DNA of 64,000 nt from Curtobacterium aurantiacum. GTDB taxonomy: Bacteria > Actinomycetota > Actinomycetes > Actinomycetales > Microbacteriaceae. The DNA is taken from positions 62,001 to 126,000 of the forward strand of contig NZ_JAHEWN010000006.1 in assembly GCF_018598555.1 (NCBI RefSeq), given 5' to 3'. Below the pieces are notes generated by a model. That model searched no databases. It saw only the letters and a program-made list of their open reading frames with translations, and had not been told where the DNA came from. This document shows positions 61,236 to 64,000 of this stretch, in pieces. Position 1 is the first letter of the stretch. Each line of letters begins with the position of its first letter. A program made the translations under genes and the position numbers.

Positions 61236-62543
61236 TCAGCGTCCCATGCCGCGGTAGGTGAAGCCGGCGGCAGTCCACGCGTCACGGTCGAGGCAGTTGC
61301 GGCCGTCGATGACGACCGGCGACGCCACGAGTGCGGCGGCGGCGGTCGCGTCGAGCTCGCGGAACTCGGTCCACTCGGTGAGCACGAGCACCAGCTCGGC
61401 CCCGCCCAGCGCCTCGGCCGCGGTCTCGACGTAGTCGAGCTCGGGGTGCACGCGGCGCGCGGTGACGACGGCCTCGGGGTCGTACGCCGAGACGACGGCG
61501 CCGAGCTCGTGCAGGCGAGCCGCGATGTCGAGGGCCGGCGAGTCGCGGACGTCGTCGGAGTTCGGCTTGAACGCCAGGCCGAGCACCGCGACGCGCTTGC
61601 CGCTGACGACCCCGCCGAGCAGCTCCTGCGCCAGTTCGACGACGTGCGCACGACGACGCAGGTTGGTGGCGTCGACGTCGGCGAGGAACGCCAGGGACTC
61701 CCCGACGCCCAGCTCGTTCGCGCGCGCCTGGAAGGCACGGATGTCCTTCGGCAGGCAGCCGCCGCCGAAGCCGAGGCCGGCGTTCAGGAACTTGCGGCCG
61801 ATGCGGGCGTCGTGGCCGATGGCGTCGGCGAGCGCGGTGACGTCGGCTCCGGCGACCTCGGCGATCTCGGCCATCGAGTTGATGAACGAGATCTTCGTGG
61901 CGAGGAACGCGTTGGCGCTGATCTTCACGAGCTCGGCGGTGGGCAGGTTGACGACGAGTCGGGGCGTGCCGGTGGACAGCGCCTCGGCGTAGACCTCGTC
62001 GAGGGCGGCGACGGCCTGTTCGCCCGCCTCGCCGTCCGGCACGCCGTACACGAAGCGGTCCGGCGCGATGGTGTCCTGCACGGCGAAGCCCTCACGCAGG
62101 AACTCGGGGTTCCAGACGAGCGTCGCGCCGGGGACGGCCTCGCTGACCTCGGCGGCCAGGCGCGCGGCGGTGCCGACGGGCACGGTCGACTTGCCCACGA
62201 CGAACTCGCCCGCGGACAGGTGCGGGGTGAGCGCGGCGACGGCGGCGTTCACGTACGTCAGGTCCGCGGCACCGGTGGGGCCCTGCGGGGTGCCGACGGC
62301 GAGGAAGTGCACGCGGGCACCGGCGACCTCGGCCATGTCGGTGGTGAAGCGGATCCGACCGGACTCGAGCGCCTCGGTCAGGATCTCGGGCAGGCCGGGC
62401 TCGAAGAAGGGGGCCTCGCCCGCGGCGAGCCGCTCGATCTTGGTGGGGTCGACGTCCACGGCGACGACCTCGTGTCCGAGTTTGGCCATGGAGGCGGCGT
62501 GCACGGCACCGAGGTAGCCGCAGCCGATCACAGAGATACGCAC
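61236..62543 (-). CDS. ugd: UDP-glucose 6-dehydrogenase
   Basis: The 435-residue cytosolic enzyme oxidises UDP-glucose to UDP-glucuronate with two NAD. It has the Rossmann motif GCGYLG (residues 8-13), GKSTVPVGT, WNPEFLREG, and the catalytic Cys263 in FGGGCLPKDI, followed by the VLGLAFKPNSDDVRDSPAL element. Length is typical. GTG at 62543 follows TACCTT by seven bases. UDP-glucuronate would give an acidic sugar for teichuronic-acid-like polymers. It leads a two-gene operon with the membrane protein at 59806. Confidence 0.96.
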   Translation of the reverse strand: MRISVIGCGYLGAVHAASMAKLGHEVVAVDVDPTKIERLAAGEAPFFEPGLPEILTEALESGRIRFTTDMAEVAGARVHFLAVGTPQGPTGAADLTYVNAAVAALTPHLSAGEFVVGKSTVPVGTAARLAAEVSEAVPGATLVWNPEFLREGFAVQDTIAPDRFVYGVPDGEAGEQAVAALDEVYAEALSTGTPRLVVNLPTAELVKISANAFLATKISFINSMAEIAEVAGADVTALADAIGHDARIGRKFLNAGLGFGGGCLPKDIRAFQARANELGVGESLAFLADVDATNLRRRAHVVELAQELLGGVVSGKRVAVLGLAFKPNSDDVRDSPALDIAARLHELGAVVSAYDPEAVVTARRVHPELDYVETAAEALGGAELVLVLTEWTEFRELDATAAAALVASPVVIDGRNCLDRDAWTAAGFTYRGMGR

Positions 62544-62550
62544 GTCGAAG

Positions 62551-62556
62551 AAGGTA
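62551..62556 (-). promoter_or_regulatory. -10 box TACCTT for ugd
   Basis: It ends seven bases before the GTG at 62543. Confidence 0.6.
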
Positions 62557-62625
62557 CCGGTTTCTCGCCGAAGTCTCATCACGGCGCCCGCAGCGACGCC
62601 CACGGCGCCGCTCGGAGTGGCCGGG

Positions 62626-63174
62626 TCAGGCCCGCACGTCGCCCCACGGCGGACGGTCGGGACCGCCGACGATCTCGTCCCAGTCCGGCTCACGATGGCG
62701 ACGCCTGGCCTCGTACGCCTCCACCAGGTCGTGCAGGACGGCGACGACGAGGTCGGCGTGCGGCACGTCGGCGAGGACCACAGCGGGGTCGTCCCCGGGG
62801 AACACGAGCACGTCACCGGAGCGGAACAGCCCTTGGAGGCCGCGGCGCCGCACCGTGACGTCGTAGCCGCGGGAGTGCAGGAGCTCACGTCGGGTCCGGG
62901 TGCCGAGGCCGTTGACCACGACCAGGCGCCGTGTGGTGACGACGTACCGCTCCGACATCCAGCGGAACAACGGCACGGCACCGCCGAACACGACGAGGAC
63001 CACGACGACGAGCGCCACGACCGCGTTCAACCACGCCAGCTGCGCCTGGAACACCCCGAAGCCGAAGCCGCCGGCCGCGGTGACGAGCACGACGAACACC
63101 GCCGGGCGCACCAGCCGACGGGCGTGCGGTCGCAGGCGCGCGACGACACGTTCGGGCGGGGGCTCGGCGGTCAT
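62626..63174 (-). CDS. PH-domain (bPH2/YdbS-like) membrane protein
   Basis: The 182-residue protein has two membrane helices (about 22-45 and 50-75) followed by a bacterial PH-like domain with RYVVTTRRLVVVNGL and RGYDVTVRRRGLQGLFRSGDV. Function is unknown; the gene is a constant neighbour of birA in actinobacteria. ATG at 63174 lies seven bases after TATGCA (63182-63187), a box placed at the end of birA. The gap to birA is four bases, so it may be both co-transcribed and separately promoted. Confidence 0.87.
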   Translation of the reverse strand: MTAEPPPERVVARLRPHARRLVRPAVFVVLVTAAGGFGFGVFQAQLAWLNAVVALVVVVLVVFGGAVPLFRWMSERYVVTTRRLVVVNGLGTRTRRELLHSRGYDVTVRRRGLQGLFRSGDVLVFPGDDPAVVLADVPHADLVVAVLHDLVEAYEARRRHREPDWDEIVGGPDRPPWGDVRA

Positions 63175-63178
63175 GCCG

Positions 63179-63979
63179 TCATGCATACCGCAGGTGGGTG
63201 ACGTCCCCCACCGCGACGCCCCTGCTGACGCCCGCTCGGTCCCGGATCGTGATGCGGCCGGCGTCGTCGATGCCGGTGGCGTCGGCCTCCTCGACCGAGC
63301 CGTCCGGCAGCTCGAGGCGGATGCGGCGACCGACCGTGCCGCACGCGGCACGGACGTGGGACCGGACCGTCTCGGCGGCGGGACCACCCGTGACCAGGCC
63401 GGCCACCGCCTCCAGGACGGACCGCAGGAAGGCGGACAGGACCGCGTCGGCCAGGGCGGGCGCGTCGTCGACCGCGCCGGCGAGCAGGAGCGAGGTGGAC
63501 GTCGGGGTGGGTAGCCGGTCGGCCGGGATCGTGAGGTTCACGCCGGCGCCGACGACGACGCTGCCGTCGGGGGCGACCTGGCAGAGGATCCCGCACACCT
63601 TGTCCCCGGCGACCTGCACGTCGTTCGGCCACTTCACCACGACGTCCGCGCCGGCGGGGAGCACCGACGCGATCGCGTCGCGCATCGCCGCGCCGGCGAC
63701 CAGGGGCAGCCAGCCGCGGTCGTGGTCGTCCAGGTCGGCGCGGACGAGCACGCTGGCGGCGAGCGTCTCACCGACGGGTGCGGTCCAGGTGCGGTCGAGG
63801 CGGCCCCGCCCCGCGGTCTGGTGCAGGGTCGCGACGACGCTGCCGTGCTGTTGCTCGGCGGCGGCGGCGAGCAGGTCCGCGTTGGTGGACCCGGTCTCGG
63901 CGGGGGTGGTGATCGTCGCGCCCGCCGACCGGACCGCCTCGCTGGTGGCGGGGAACGACGGTGGCGGGGCTGTGGACAT
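63179..63979 (-). CDS. birA: Biotin--[acetyl-CoA-carboxylase] ligase
   Basis: The 266-residue enzyme activates biotin with ATP and attaches it to biotin carboxyl carrier domains. Biotin-site motifs are GRGRLDRTW (about 57-65) and KWPNDV (116-121), with a C-terminal SH3-like domain. There is no N-terminal helix-turn-helix, so it is a monofunctional class I ligase, not a repressor. ATG at 63979 follows TACATT by seven bases, giving a leaderless mRNA. The gene is complete at the window edge. Confidence 0.96.
   Translation of the reverse strand: MSTAPPPSFPATSEAVRSAGATITTPAETGSTNADLLAAAAEQQHGSVVATLHQTAGRGRLDRTWTAPVGETLAASVLVRADLDDHDRGWLPLVAGAAMRDAIASVLPAGADVVVKWPNDVQVAGDKVCGILCQVAPDGSVVVGAGVNLTIPADRLPTPTSTSLLLAGAVDDAPALADAVLSAFLRSVLEAVAGLVTGGPAAETVRSHVRAACGTVGRRIRLELPDGSVEEADATGIDDAGRITIRDRAGVSRGVAVGDVTHLRYA
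63182..63187 (-). promoter_or_regulatory. -10 box TATGCA for PH-domain gene
   Basis: It ends seven bases before the ATG at 63174 and lies at the end of birA. Confidence 0.5.
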
Positions 63980-63986
63980 GCACGCA

Positions 63987-63992
63987 AATGTA
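63987..63992 (-). promoter_or_regulatory. -10 box TACATT for birA
   Basis: It ends seven bases before the ATG at 63979. Confidence 0.6.
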
Positions 63993-64000
63993 CGGGCAGG

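Overview
The window is about 72% G+C, with gene-dense two-strand coding, many GTG starts and many leaderless genes. Gene content (DUF3499, a WhiB regulator, DUF5719, RDD/SpoIIM/MoxR/DUF58, polyprenol-phosphate mannose synthase) indicates an actinobacterium, most likely Microbacteriaceae and close to Curtobacterium. That placement rests on family recognition, not on a database search. I call 52 protein genes and see no tRNA, rRNA, insertion sequence, phage or CRISPR.

Layout. 1-4935: end of a DUF4350-MoxR-DUF58 operon, then SpoIIM and RDD membrane proteins. 5049-14456: a conserved core with ahcY, DUF3499, a zincin-like protein, a GT2-membrane protein with DUF5719, a WhiB regulator, galE and manA. 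14523-32343: first glycan region, with two O-antigen ligase/polymerase-like proteins, a large membrane protein, Ppm-type mannosyltransferase, a GT2-GT4 fusion, a repeat-bearing lysozyme-like exoprotein and a lipoprotein, then a Wzm/Wzt-type ABC exporter followed by three glycosyltransferases. 32453-43095: complete dTDP-L-rhamnose pathway (rmlA, rmlC on minus; rmlB, rmlD on plus) with glycosyltransferases and two DUF2142 membrane proteins. 43109-49153: GH16 and GH6 exoenzymes among purE, purK and a glycosyltransferase. 49268-62543: GtrA, DUF2142, a flippase-like UPF0104 protein, a membrane glycosyltransferase, an acyltransferase, GH25 lysozyme, polysaccharide pyruvyl transferase, GT4, another DE-x2-H membrane protein, and ugd. 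62626-63979: PH-domain protein and birA.

How it works together. The nucleotide-sugar genes (galE, manA, rmlABCD, ugd) can supply UDP-Gal, GDP- or polyprenyl-mannose, dTDP-rhamnose and UDP-glucuronate. Cytoplasmic glycosyltransferases would build lipid-linked glycans, the ABC exporter would move them out, and GT-C-like membrane proteins, the acyltransferase and pyruvyl transferase would decorate them. Secreted hydrolases act at the wall or on plant polysaccharide. The core genes (ahcY, DUF3499, zincin-like, whiB, manA, rmlD, purE, purK, gtrA, PH, birA) run in the same order I recall for Mycobacterium tuberculosis Rv3248c-Rv3279c, so the window reads as an ancestral actinobacterial scaffold split by glycan islands.

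Non-coding structure is the most unusual part. All six convergent gene gaps longer than 60 bp hold long, near-perfect hairpins, and their stems fall into a few recurring sequence families. At least 14 genes are preceded by a TAnnnT-like -10 box 6-8 bases before the start codon, consistent with leaderless mRNAs.
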